Positions 19,187 to 27,810 of a stretch of DNA of 64,000 nt are shown piece by piece. Both the position numbers and the translations under genes were made by a program. The notes beneath the pieces are model-generated. The model did no database searches. It saw only the letters and a program-made list of their open reading frames with translations, and was not told the DNA's origin. Each line of letters begins with the position of its first letter. Position 1 is the stretch's first letter. Source of the DNA: an uncultured Tateyamaria sp. (GTDB lineage Bacteria; Pseudomonadota; Alphaproteobacteria; Rhodobacterales; Rhodobacteraceae); assembly GCA_905480645.1 (NCBI GenBank), contig CAJQRC010000018.1, forward strand, positions 21,754 through 85,753, in the 5' to 3' direction.

Positions 19187-19277
19187 ACTGATTTACAAAA
19201 ACAATCCAATCGGTGTTGTCTCTACCAGCCTCGTTTATTCATAATAAAGTTTGTTTAATACAAAGTTACGCAACTAT

Positions 19278-20225
19278 TTAGTTTCTTTTATCAATTTCAT
19301 TAAGCAGCGTATCTAAATCTGGAACTCTTTCCATAACCTTGTAAGCGTCACGGCGCACATGGTTTTGCAACATTTCAGAATTAATCTGTTCATCAGAAAT
19401 AGCGCCTGTAGCCAGACACTCTTTCAATAAACTAAAGAAAAACTGTTCTTGCTTAGGATCAGGATGTTTCGAATAATAACCCTTTTTCCTGTAGCCACTA
19501 ATGCCAAGTGCCCTAAAAAGTTTGTTGGGCCGGTTGGTATAATCAATCGCAAGGCCCGTTTTCCAAGGCTGGGTTCGCCTTTTGGTATTGTGAATAAGCA
19601 TAGTGTCTGAAGCCAACCGATCAAAATCGTTCCAAAACGATTCCAGATAACCAATAGAGTTATCAGGTTCATTACGTAGTTCAATCCAATCTTCATAATC
19701 CAAGTCACCAGAAAACATGGCTTCAAACTGGCTTTTGACGTTCCAATGCCGAAGATCAGCACAATTTAGTAGCATTACACTGGAAGCAACATAATTAGCA
19801 TGCCCTTTATGACCAGGTCGCGGTTTTGCGCAAATACTTTTCCCATCCATATCCCTATCAAACAGTTCGTTGATATCTCCTACAGCAAACACGTCAGGAT
19901 CAATTACTATAGCACGGCCTTCATATCCCATCAACTCTGGCGGCATAAACCGAACAGGAGTAAAAGACTGCAAGTCTGCATTTTTCCAGGTACGCCAATT
20001 GCCACCACGTAAAAAATCTTTACCTTCAAAATCCAAAAATAAAGGGAAGTCTTCTTGTACCGTTATTTGCACATCAAATTCTTTAGGGTTAGCTGAATTG
20101 CGCTTGAGCGAATGTTTGCCAACAATAGCACCAACCATTTGCTTTGCATTCGTATGTATAAAAACCGTCTTCTTCAATGTTCTGCCCTTACTTCGAATTA
20201 ACTCTGAACCAAAGGATAAGGTCAC
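19278..20225 (-). CDS. Putative GT8-like glycosyltransferase
   Basis: Cytoplasmic protein of about 300-315 residues with GT-A/GT8-like features: FIHTNAKQ near the N-terminus, RAIVIDPDVFAVGDI around residue 105-119 carrying the DxD-type metal site, and later SVMLLNCADLRHWN. It probably transfers a sugar from a nucleotide donor. A TTG at about 20177, preceded by AAGGG, gives the more family-like start LKKTVFIHTNAK; the ATG at 20225 adds 16 residues. It lies between two ELM1-like genes in the lipid island. Confidence 0.65.
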   Translation of the reverse strand: MTLSFGSELIRSKGRTLKKTVFIHTNAKQMVGAIVGKHSLKRNSANPKEFDVQITVQEDFPLFLDFEGKDFLRGGNWRTWKNADLQSFTPVRFMPPELMGYEGRAIVIDPDVFAVGDINELFDRDMDGKSICAKPRPGHKGHANYVASSVMLLNCADLRHWNVKSQFEAMFSGDLDYEDWIELRNEPDNSIGYLESFWNDFDRLASDTMLIHNTKRRTQPWKTGLAIDYTNRPNKLFRALGISGYRKKGYYSKHPDPKQEQFFFSLLKECLATGAISDEQINSEMLQNHVRRDAYKVMERVPDLDTLLNEIDKRN

Positions 20226-20319
20226 TATTAAAACGTTGGGGCTCTAAATGCCTTTTGTGTTTCGTTGTGATCAGTTAAACTGAAGGTGCAGTTATTCATG
20301 TTATTAGGTGTTCAGATAA

Positions 20320-21450
20320 GTGAAAGCAAGAACAGTTGACCAATCGATAGATGTACAGGACGCTATAGATTCGCCGATGGTTTGGGTTTTAGAGGGCCAT
20401 CGTGCGGGTGATAATCTTCAATTGCAGACATTAGCGGAAGGGATAGGTTGGCGGTGGACAGTTAAAAAATTAGATTGGCAAAAACAACTGCCAATTTGGA
20501 CACCTTACTATAGCAGATCAATTAGTTTAAAACATTTAACGCCCGCAAGCAGGAGTGAATTAACGCCTCCTTGGCCTGACTTGGTTTTATCTATCGGTTG
20601 GCGAAGTGTACCGGTTGCGCGCTGGATACAAAAACAATGCACTGCGAGACTAGTTCATCTTGGGCGACCACGCGCCTCTCTTTCATATTTTAATCTCGTT
20701 TTAACTACTCCACAGTATGGCTTACCCTCAGCAAACAATGTGTTGTGCCTAACCGGACCACTGAATACTCAATCCCCAACGAGGCTGGCTAATAATGCTA
20801 ATGCTTGGCAAAATCGCTTACTACATCTTCCCCGCCCTTGGACCGCTGTTTTTGTGGGGGGTAGTACACCATCACTTAAATTTTCAAAGTTTTCCGCCCA
20901 AAAATTAGTTAATATATGTAATGATCATAAACTAAAAGTAACAGGCTCTTTATTGGTTGCAACAAGCCCCAGAACGCCAAGATTTGTCACTGAAATCTTA
21001 CGCAAATCATTAGATTCACCATCTTTTATATATTTTTGGCATACGGATACAGACAATCCTTATGCCGCTTACTTGGCATTGGCAGATGAATTTATAGTTA
21101 CAAATGACAGTATTTCCATGACACAAGAGGCTGCTTTAACCCAGCGGCCAGTACAAATTTTTTCGTTAACTCAAAAAAACAAAGCTCTAAGGGAGTTAAT
21201 TTTAAATGTTGATAAAAAAATACGAAATGGTAACAAAACTCTGTCACAGATTTATTTAAACTGTATACGAATGGGGATTATTTTTCCGCCAAAATCCCCA
21301 GATAAATACTTCAAAGAGTTGCATAAAAACGGTCAAATTAACTTTTTAGGTATGCCTTTGCGATATACAAAAAAAGTACCCCTTATTGCAGAAAATGATA
21401 ATGCAATTCGAGCAGTTTACAAACTATTTGAACAAAAAAGACTTAATTAA
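20320..21450 (+). CDS. ELM1-family (GT-B-like) putative glycosyltransferase
   Basis: A 376-residue protein starting at a GTG. VWVLEGHRAGDNLQLQTLAEG near 22-42 matches the ELM1 opening motif, DLVLSIGWRSVPVARW near 87 is the second conserved block, and FIVTNDSISMTQEAALTQRPV near 265 is the sugar-donor half. It shares family and layout with the minus-strand gene at 18146. The substrate is not known; its neighbours point to lipid-linked glycans. It is followed after 174 bp by the acyl-ACP ligase gene. Confidence 0.75.
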   Translation: MKARTVDQSIDVQDAIDSPMVWVLEGHRAGDNLQLQTLAEGIGWRWTVKKLDWQKQLPIWTPYYSRSISLKHLTPASRSELTPPWPDLVLSIGWRSVPVARWIQKQCTARLVHLGRPRASLSYFNLVLTTPQYGLPSANNVLCLTGPLNTQSPTRLANNANAWQNRLLHLPRPWTAVFVGGSTPSLKFSKFSAQKLVNICNDHKLKVTGSLLVATSPRTPRFVTEILRKSLDSPSFIYFWHTDTDNPYAAYLALADEFIVTNDSISMTQEAALTQRPVQIFSLTQKNKALRELILNVDKKIRNGNKTLSQIYLNCIRMGIIFPPKSPDKYFKELHKNGQINFLGMPLRYTKKVPLIAENDNAIRAVYKLFEQKRLN

Positions 21451-21624
21451 TTGACTACAGCGTCAAAGTGAATTTGTGCAATTAAAATAATTAATACTTC
21501 AATTTCGCAACAACTTGTGAGTATCCACATCGTCTTATATCTGATGTTAAGGTTCATAGCTTTAGAAAAACCAATATAAAAGAAGTGGCAAATTGCCTCC
21601 ATAATCATACAAGGAAAATGCGGC

Positions 21625-23361
21625 TTGATTGAAATCACAATCCCAACTCCTACTGAACGTGGAATTCCATTTAAAGCCTCGGGCTTTCGTTCTTTTACTG
21701 AAGCTTTAGACTACGCTTCTCAATGCAAAACAGGTATTAATTTTTTCTCGGGTAGAGGTGTAATAGAGGAGGTTTTACCGTATAAAAAGTTGCGCGCTCA
21801 ATCAGTTGCGCTTGCAGAACAACTGATATCGATAGGGCTGCAAGCTGGAGACCGGGTTGCAATTATTGCTGAAAGTGACGGAAATTTTTTGCGTATTTTT
21901 GCTGCATGCCAGTATGCTGGTTTAATTCCAATGCCTATGCCTTTACCTGCTGCTTTTCGAGGGCGTTCAGGATATGTCGACCAAACACGACGTATGATTT
22001 TAACTGCCGGTGCAAAAGCTGCTTTCGGTCCTAGTGCAATGCTCAGCCTTTTGCATGAAGCTGCTGACGTATTGGAACTAGAGTACATTGGGACGGTTGA
22101 GGAATTGCCTAAGTTGAAAAATTCAACTTACCTACCAGAACCAACTATGAGTGGGCTAGCATATCTCCAGTTTTCATCAGGCAGTACACGCGCTCCAAAA
22201 GGCGTGGCAATCACTCATGAAGCTTTTATAGCGAACACAACTGCAATATCTTTATCTGGTATGACAATCAGACAAGATGATCGATGCACCACTTGGCTGC
22301 CTTTTTACCATGATCTGGGGTTAGTCGGTTGTCTGTTGACCCCAATTATGACACAAATGTCAATCGACGTTATCCCTACTCGCGATTTTGCAAAACGCCC
22401 CATGACATGGCTTTCAACCATTAGCAAATATGGTGGAACACTCTCATTCGGACCAACTTTCGGTTACGAGCTTTGTGTAAGACGCGCAGAGCGAGCAAAA
22501 CCACCAATGGATTTAGACTTATCTACATGGCGGGCCGCTGGTATTGGCGGTGATATGGTCCGTCCGTCAGTGTTAAATAATTTTTCAAAAACATTTTCAG
22601 ATTTTGGTTTTGAGGCAAACTCCTTCTCTCCCAGCTATGGAATGGCAGAAGCAACGGTTGCAATAAGTTTTCACGAACCGGGCAGAGGCTTAATTGTTGA
22701 TACCGTAGATTTAAATATGCTTGAAAATGAAGGACGTGTGATTGAAACAAGCGGCGATACAGATAGGATAAGATCTTTCGTTAGATGTGGAAAAATACTC
22801 CCTGGACATGAATTAGAAGTCCGTGATCCAAGTGGAAGTGTACTTCCGGAAAAGCGGGTTGGAACATTTTTCTTACGTGGCCCCAGCACTATGAAAGGTT
22901 ACGATGGTTTGCCAGAAGAAACAGCAGATGTCTTGGATGAACAAGGATGGTTGAATACGGGAGATCTTGGCTACTTATCCGATGGGGAAATTGTAATCAC
23001 TGGCCGCGCTAAAGACTTAATTATTATGAACGGTCGAAACATCTGGCCCCAAGATATTGAATGGTCTGTAGAACGAGATATTTCCCTTTGCCGTACAGGG
23101 GATGTATCAGCATTTTCTGTACAAAATGGTAACGATGAAACTATCGTTGTTCTTGTGCAGTGCAGGGCTACAAGCACTGAAGCGCGTGAGTCTTTACGAA
23201 CGGAAATAGAACGTGTAATTAGCGGCGTCCACGGTTTACAGTGCCAAGTCGTACTTGTTCCTCACAATAGCCTTCCGCATACTTCCTCGGGAAAGCTTAG
23301 TCGTACCAAATCACGAATACAATATCTTGATGGCACTATTGCCGAATTATCGGCGCCTTAG
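21625..23361 (+). CDS. Fatty acyl-AMP ligase / acyl-ACP synthetase of the ceramide locus
   Basis: A 578-residue ANL adenylating enzyme of FAAL type. The A3 loop is FSSGSTRAPKGVAITH near 181, the A5-like region is SPSYGMAEATV, the A8 hinge is DGEIVITGRAKDLIIMNGRN near 455, and the A10 lysine lies in SSGKLSR near the end. FAALs activate fatty acids as acyl-AMP and load them onto an acyl carrier protein, here probably the ACP at 24451. TTG is the only sensible start: AAGGA lies about 9 nt upstream and the nearby ATG hits a stop. Equivalent to the acyl-ACP synthetase of the Caulobacter ceramide locus. Confidence 0.88.
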   Translation: MIEITIPTPTERGIPFKASGFRSFTEALDYASQCKTGINFFSGRGVIEEVLPYKKLRAQSVALAEQLISIGLQAGDRVAIIAESDGNFLRIFAACQYAGLIPMPMPLPAAFRGRSGYVDQTRRMILTAGAKAAFGPSAMLSLLHEAADVLELEYIGTVEELPKLKNSTYLPEPTMSGLAYLQFSSGSTRAPKGVAITHEAFIANTTAISLSGMTIRQDDRCTTWLPFYHDLGLVGCLLTPIMTQMSIDVIPTRDFAKRPMTWLSTISKYGGTLSFGPTFGYELCVRRAERAKPPMDLDLSTWRAAGIGGDMVRPSVLNNFSKTFSDFGFEANSFSPSYGMAEATVAISFHEPGRGLIVDTVDLNMLENEGRVIETSGDTDRIRSFVRCGKILPGHELEVRDPSGSVLPEKRVGTFFLRGPSTMKGYDGLPEETADVLDEQGWLNTGDLGYLSDGEIVITGRAKDLIIMNGRNIWPQDIEWSVERDISLCRTGDVSAFSVQNGNDETIVVLVQCRATSTEARESLRTEIERVISGVHGLQCQVVLVPHNSLPHTSSGKLSRTKSRIQYLDGTIAELSAP

Positions 23362-23388
23362 ACGCAGTGACTTTTTAGGGCAAGAATA

Positions 23389-24342
23389 TTGACACTTAAA
23401 CAGAAACCTTTGGCAGCTATAACCGGTGGGACTGGATTTGTTGGGCGCTACATAATATCCGACTTAATTAAATCTGGTTGGAAAATAAGGCTGCTTGTGC
23501 GTAGTGAACCAATGCATCCACTTATTCCAGAATTAGATGCTGAAATTATTATCAGCGATTTATCTGATCAGAAAGCTTTAGAACAATTTTGTGCGGACGC
23601 AGATGCAGTCATACATGTTGGTGGATTAATAAAAGCAAAAAACCGCACCGAGTTCTTTGCTGTAAACGAAAAAGGTAGCAAAAACTTAGCAAAAGCAGCC
23701 GCAAAAACGGTACCAAAAGCAATCTTTGTTGTAGTTTCTTCAATGGCAGCCAGAGTGCCAGGCCTATCAGATTACGCTGCGAGCAAACGCGCAGGTGAGG
23801 ATGCAATAATAAGAAATTTTACTGGACCTGTTACTATTTTACGACCATCAGCAGTTTATGGCCGATGGGATAAAGAGACACTGCCATTATTTCAGATGGC
23901 TTCAAAAGGGAGGATTTTTATGCCTCGAGATGAAGCAGCCCGTATTTGTTTAATTAACGTTGCGGACGTTTCAAGCGCAGTGGTTACGTACGCAAAGATA
24001 GGAAAAGTTGACGCACTTTATGAATTAAGTGATGAAAATATTTACGGTTATACTTGGAGTGAAATTGCTTTAACAGTTGGAAAAGCGGTTGGAAAAACCC
24101 CCAAAATTACAAGTATTCCAACTGTATTGTCCAAATCTGGAGGTAATACCTTTGCTTATATTTCCCGATTAATGGGGCAGACACCATTCGTCCCAGCAGG
24201 GAAAATTGCAGAAATTCTACACGGTCAATGGGGTTCTTCTCCTACATTTCAGCCGCAGCTTGAAATTTGGCGCCCACGAATATCTCTGGAAAGTGGTTTT
24301 ACTCAAACCGCAAAATGGTACGCGTCAAACAAACTTATTTGA
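23389..24342 (+). CDS. NAD-dependent epimerase/dehydratase, ceramide reductase (CerR)-like
   Basis: A 317-residue extended SDR. GGTGFVGRYI near 14 binds the dinucleotide, VSSMAARVPG holds the serine region near 122, and YAASKRAGED near 134 supplies Tyr and Lys. In Caulobacter an SDR in the same position (CerR) reduces the keto group of the sphingoid base. TTG start with AGGG 8 nt upstream. It follows the acyl-AMP ligase by 27 bp and precedes the ACP. Assignment as CerR rests on context as well as family. Confidence 0.78.
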   Translation: MTLKQKPLAAITGGTGFVGRYIISDLIKSGWKIRLLVRSEPMHPLIPELDAEIIISDLSDQKALEQFCADADAVIHVGGLIKAKNRTEFFAVNEKGSKNLAKAAAKTVPKAIFVVVSSMAARVPGLSDYAASKRAGEDAIIRNFTGPVTILRPSAVYGRWDKETLPLFQMASKGRIFMPRDEAARICLINVADVSSAVVTYAKIGKVDALYELSDENIYGYTWSEIALTVGKAVGKTPKITSIPTVLSKSGGNTFAYISRLMGQTPFVPAGKIAEILHGQWGSSPTFQPQLEIWRPRISLESGFTQTAKWYASNKLI

Positions 24343-24450
24343 AATACTTGGTAGGAAAACGTGACACTTTCTTACAGCCATTCCTCTTTCCAAACAGTGC
24401 ATATACGCTTGATAAGTGTTATGTAGATAAAAAACAAACGGTGTCAGTAT

Positions 24451-24702
24451 ATGAACGATGAAGAAGTTGTCGCTATTATCATCAAAGAACTTTTGGTAAT
24501 AATGCCCAACGCTTCTGACATAGCCTCGGAGACTAATATCGTTCGAGACTTAAGCTTGGACTCATTAGCGGTAATGGATTTAGTGATGGCGTTAGAAGAC
24601 TACTTTGATATTTCGATCCCTTTGGATCGTATTGCCGACACAGAAACTGTTTTCCAGCTAGCGGGTGTCGTACAGTCGTTACAAACAGAGGTTAGAGCAT
24701 AA
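24451..24702 (+). CDS. Acyl carrier protein of the ceramide locus
   Basis: An 83-residue acidic ACP. The phosphopantetheine serine sits in DLSLDSLAVMD near residue 36, flanked by typical helices. It is distinct from the housekeeping AcpP by sequence and location, and is translationally coupled to the next gene (TAATG). It probably carries the acyl group from the FAAL to the serine palmitoyltransferase, as reported for the Caulobacter system. Confidence 0.92.
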   Translation: MNDEEVVAIIIKELLVIMPNASDIASETNIVRDLSLDSLAVMDLVMALEDYFDISIPLDRIADTETVFQLAGVVQSLQTEVRA

Positions 24703-25919
24703 TGAGCATTTTGAAAAAATTCGAAGAATTGCGTGGCGCTTACAACCATGTAAAGGAGGCTGGCAACGACCCATTTTCTGTTTGTTTTGATGAAATACTA
24801 TCTCCAACTGAAGGAGTGGTGTCGGGTAAAAAAACTATTCTATTGGGTACAAATAATTATCTAGGGCTAACTTTTGACAAACAAAGCATTGAAACTGCTG
24901 TTTCTGCGCTTCGCGAAAATGGTACCGGCACAACCGGTTCTCGGATAGCTAACGGCTCATATGGCTGGCATGCACGACTTGAGAGTAATCTAGCATCATT
25001 CTATGGCCGTGATCACGCCATGGTGTTCACCACAGGGTATCAAGCAAATCTTGGAATTATTGCAACGTTGGCAGGTCGGGATGACCATCTCGTTATTGAT
25101 GCGGATTCTCATGCATGCATTTACGACGCGTGTAAGTTAACCCCTGCTCCAGTAACTCGATTTAAGCATAATGATCCAAACGATTTAAGAACACGATTGG
25201 GCCGTATTAAAAATAATGGTGGTAATATAATCGTTGTCACTGAAGGCATTTTTAGCATGCTCGGCGATAAGGCACCACTTAAAGAAATAGTAGAAGTGAC
25301 TAAAGAGTTTGGCGCTTATCTGATAGTTGATGAAGCTCATTCAATGGGAGTTCTAGGCAAACATGGAAGAGGTTTAGCCGAGGAGTGTGGCGTAGAAGAT
25401 GATGTCGATTTTATTTTAGGTACATTTAGCAAGAGCCTTGGAGCAATAGGTGGGTTTTGCGTTTCAAACATTGCTGACTTCGATTTATTAAAAGTAGCCT
25501 GTCGCCCCTATATGTTCACAGCCTCTTTACCGTCTTCAGTAGTAGCTTCAGTAGTAACTGCGTTGGAAAAGGTAGAAAAAGGAGAATTATTGCGTGAAAA
25601 ACTGATGAGTAATGCACGTTACCTCCATAGTAAAATGATAGCAGCTGGATTTTCCGTTGGTCCGGATGTAAGCCCTGTAGTTGCTTTAAGATTGCAGTCA
25701 TCAGAAATGGCAATCTCCTTTTGGAATGCATTACTGAATGAAGGTCTTTACGTCAATCTTGCGCTTCCTCCAGCAACACCGGCAAATATGAGTTTGCTCA
25801 GATGCAGCGTAAGTTCTTCACATTCAAAAATACAAATTGATAAAGCTGTAGCACTTTTCACAAAGATAGGTATTGAGTTTGGAGTGATTGAGCCTGAACT
25901 TCTCGCCCAGTTTGGCTAA
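24702..25919 (+). CDS. spt: Serine palmitoyltransferase-like alpha-oxoamine synthase
   Basis: A 405-residue PLP enzyme of the alpha-oxoamine synthase family. The PLP lysine is in GTFSKSLGAIGGFC near 248, with VDEAHSMGVLGKHGRG near 218 and TNNYLGL near 50. The family includes serine palmitoyltransferase, KBL, BioF and HemA. Adjacency to a dedicated ACP, FAAL and CerR-like reductase, without threonine dehydrogenase or bio genes, favours SPT: serine plus acyl thioester giving 3-ketosphinganine. This would be the committed step of sphingolipid synthesis in the cytoplasm. Confidence 0.85.
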   Translation: MSILKKFEELRGAYNHVKEAGNDPFSVCFDEILSPTEGVVSGKKTILLGTNNYLGLTFDKQSIETAVSALRENGTGTTGSRIANGSYGWHARLESNLASFYGRDHAMVFTTGYQANLGIIATLAGRDDHLVIDADSHACIYDACKLTPAPVTRFKHNDPNDLRTRLGRIKNNGGNIIVVTEGIFSMLGDKAPLKEIVEVTKEFGAYLIVDEAHSMGVLGKHGRGLAEECGVEDDVDFILGTFSKSLGAIGGFCVSNIADFDLLKVACRPYMFTASLPSSVVASVVTALEKVEKGELLREKLMSNARYLHSKMIAAGFSVGPDVSPVVALRLQSSEMAISFWNALLNEGLYVNLALPPATPANMSLLRCSVSSSHSKIQIDKAVALFTKIGIEFGVIEPELLAQFG

Positions 25920-25948
25920 TCACTATAAGAATTTGTTGAAAGCTTTTA

Positions 25949-26866
25949 TTAACGAATAAGACCCTTAATCCAAAGTCGCCACAATACACCTGGTGCAGAA
26001 ATTATAGGGTGTCGTTTTTGAAATTCAGTTAATTTTAACGGTTCACCCGTATGTCTTTCGACTTTCCACTGAATGTATTCAACTCTCTGGTCAAAAGTAA
26101 ATGCGGCCTTGAATAAACGAACAACGTTCAACATCTTACCACAAAGGCTTTTCCAATACCATTTTCTCAAATAGTGTGGTTTTGATTTATGCGTTAACCC
26201 ATCAGGCCAACCGTTTTGACCTTGCTTGTTAGCCGCGTAAGCGAGAGCCGGGGTCAACATCATATCGAAATAATTTTGGGCCTGTTGGTAAATAGTCTGG
26301 CCCCGATTATGACCTTCTTCAACGCGCAATTCCGCACCATAAGTATTTTTGAAAAGAGCAGTCCAAAAGTCAACTTTATTGTAATTTTTTGGAGCTAATC
26401 TGTCTGCCCATACTGCGCCAGTAGCCACTGCATCTGCAACATTATTGACGACAATCAAATTTGCTGGCTTGTCACGACAATATAGTAAAGCAGAAGGCTG
26501 ACAAAATCTCGCCCACATTGAAGTATCATGGCTATCCGGACACATTCTCTTGGCAAACACATTAGCAGAAACTATTGCTATTTTTGCACGAGTATTTGAT
26601 CCATGTCGATAAATCACTGTGGGAGGTAACAATTTATTGGCTGACGCAGAAACCCAATTTTTATAATAATCATTATAATTTTCAACTAAAATATAGAAAT
26701 CTAAAACACCTTCAGTATTTTCATTACGTAAGCAAGATCCATAGAATAGTACCGCCAAAACAGACGACCCTCCCTCAGATGCAAGTTGGTTGGCAAATTC
26801 TCTTACTTCTTTGGGAACGGGACGATCAAGGCCTTCACGAACCAGATCTTGCAAACAAACAGTCAT
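25949..26866 (-). CDS. Nucleotidyltransferase-like protein (Tam41-like), possible lipid cytidylyltransferase
   Basis: A 305-residue protein I recognise only partly. Near residues 40-60 it has FYGSCLR followed by LDFYILV, the GS...DxY/D pattern of nucleotidyltransferase-fold proteins, and the layout resembles mitochondrial Tam41, a phosphatidate cytidylyltransferase. It overlaps the lipid kinase gene by 4 bp as last gene of a three-gene operon with a CDP-alcohol phosphotransferase. A reasonable inference is activation of a phosphorylated lipid, perhaps ceramide 1-phosphate, with CTP. No direct evidence for that substrate. Confidence 0.6.
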   Translation of the reverse strand: MTVCLQDLVREGLDRPVPKEVREFANQLASEGGSSVLAVLFYGSCLRNENTEGVLDFYILVENYNDYYKNWVSASANKLLPPTVIYRHGSNTRAKIAIVSANVFAKRMCPDSHDTSMWARFCQPSALLYCRDKPANLIVVNNVADAVATGAVWADRLAPKNYNKVDFWTALFKNTYGAELRVEEGHNRGQTIYQQAQNYFDMMLTPALAYAANKQGQNGWPDGLTHKSKPHYLRKWYWKSLCGKMLNVVRLFKAAFTFDQRVEYIQWKVERHTGEPLKLTEFQKRHPIISAPGVLWRLWIKGLIR

Positions 26867-27810
26867 TGTCCTAAAAACCCAATTGGTTGTGTTGCCACAA
26901 TTTTAATATGACCTCGTGCGTCATAAAGTTCGCCGTCTAGTACAAATTGATGATTAGACTTTATGTCAATAGTTTCAGCTCGACCGCTTAAGTATCCATT
27001 TTGTTTCATCCACGTCTTAAATATTCCAAGTACCAACAGGAAAATGCCAATAAAAATATGCCTGGGTGGCGCCGAAATATCAAGCCAATTCAAAAGTCCC
27101 CTACCCTCACCCCTGAATGGTTTTAATCCAAAAGTTAGACGCTTAAGTGAGCTTACTAAAACTAAAAAATGGCGATCTCCGTTAATGTGCCTTCCATTCA
27201 CAAAAATTTGACACTTTTCATTCAAAACAATGTTTTTTTTCTTGATGGTGAACATATTACGACGCAAAACACCAATTATAGCCATAGCAACGGCTAAACC
27301 TTTGACAATGCCAATAGGATGGATTGTTTCGTTTGCTATTTGGACGCCATCTGAGAATGCTGCGAGCCCAAGTAAAAACCCTCTTTTTACTGGCTCCGAA
27401 CGTTCTGGCCAACAAATTTCAAGCGCTGGACAATTAGTACGTCTATGTTGCAATTTATTTAATTTATTTTTTTCAAGTAACCGCTGCCAGCCTTTATATC
27501 CACTACCAAAATGTCCAACTTGTCCTGCAATTACATTAGTTTTACCTGATGGTAGCAATGCAAAAATGGGCCATTGGCTACCGTACGCATGATGAATATT
27601 ACTTATAATATCACGCACAGTCCCATCACCGCCATCTATAACAATTAATTCAACACCTTCTTTAGAAAACCTAATGAGATCCAGAAGCAGTTGATTATGA
27701 CAACTTGGTTGAGCCACAAATATTGTTCTGCTGGGTGTAACCCGCGCAGCGACACCACCATTCTTACGATTTGCGCGACTAAGCGGATTACTAATCAATC
27801 CAATTTTCAA
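26863..27810 (-). CDS. Diacylglycerol/ceramide kinase family protein
   Basis: A 315-residue lipid kinase with the DAGK catalytic domain. VIDGGDGTVRDI near 57-68 is the nucleotide-binding loop and LLPSGKTNVIAG near 86 is the second conserved motif. The C-terminal half has the beta-sandwich lobe ending FVLDGELYDARG. In Caulobacter a kinase of this type in the sphingolipid locus phosphorylates ceramide. Both ends overlap neighbouring genes by 4 bp, so all three proteins are probably made together. Confidence 0.82.
   Translation of the reverse strand: MKIGLISNPLSRANRKNGGVAARVTPSRTIFVAQPSCHNQLLLDLIRFSKEGVELIVIDGGDGTVRDIISNIHHAYGSQWPIFALLPSGKTNVIAGQVGHFGSGYKGWQRLLEKNKLNKLQHRRTNCPALEICWPERSEPVKRGFLLGLAAFSDGVQIANETIHPIGIVKGLAVAMAIIGVLRRNMFTIKKKNIVLNEKCQIFVNGRHINGDRHFLVLVSSLKRLTFGLKPFRGEGRGLLNWLDISAPPRHIFIGIFLLVLGIFKTWMKQNGYLSGRAETIDIKSNHQFVLDGELYDARGHIKIVATQPIGFLGQ

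Noticed and set aside
24702..25919. 2-amino-3-ketobutyrate CoA ligase (KBL) assignment
   Set aside because: The family motifs allow it, but there is no threonine dehydrogenase gene beside it, and the ACP, FAAL and CerR-like neighbours fit serine palmitoyltransferase better.
26863..27592. Plus-strand open frames inside the lipid kinase gene
   Set aside because: They are shadows of the minus-strand gene and carry no recognisable motifs.
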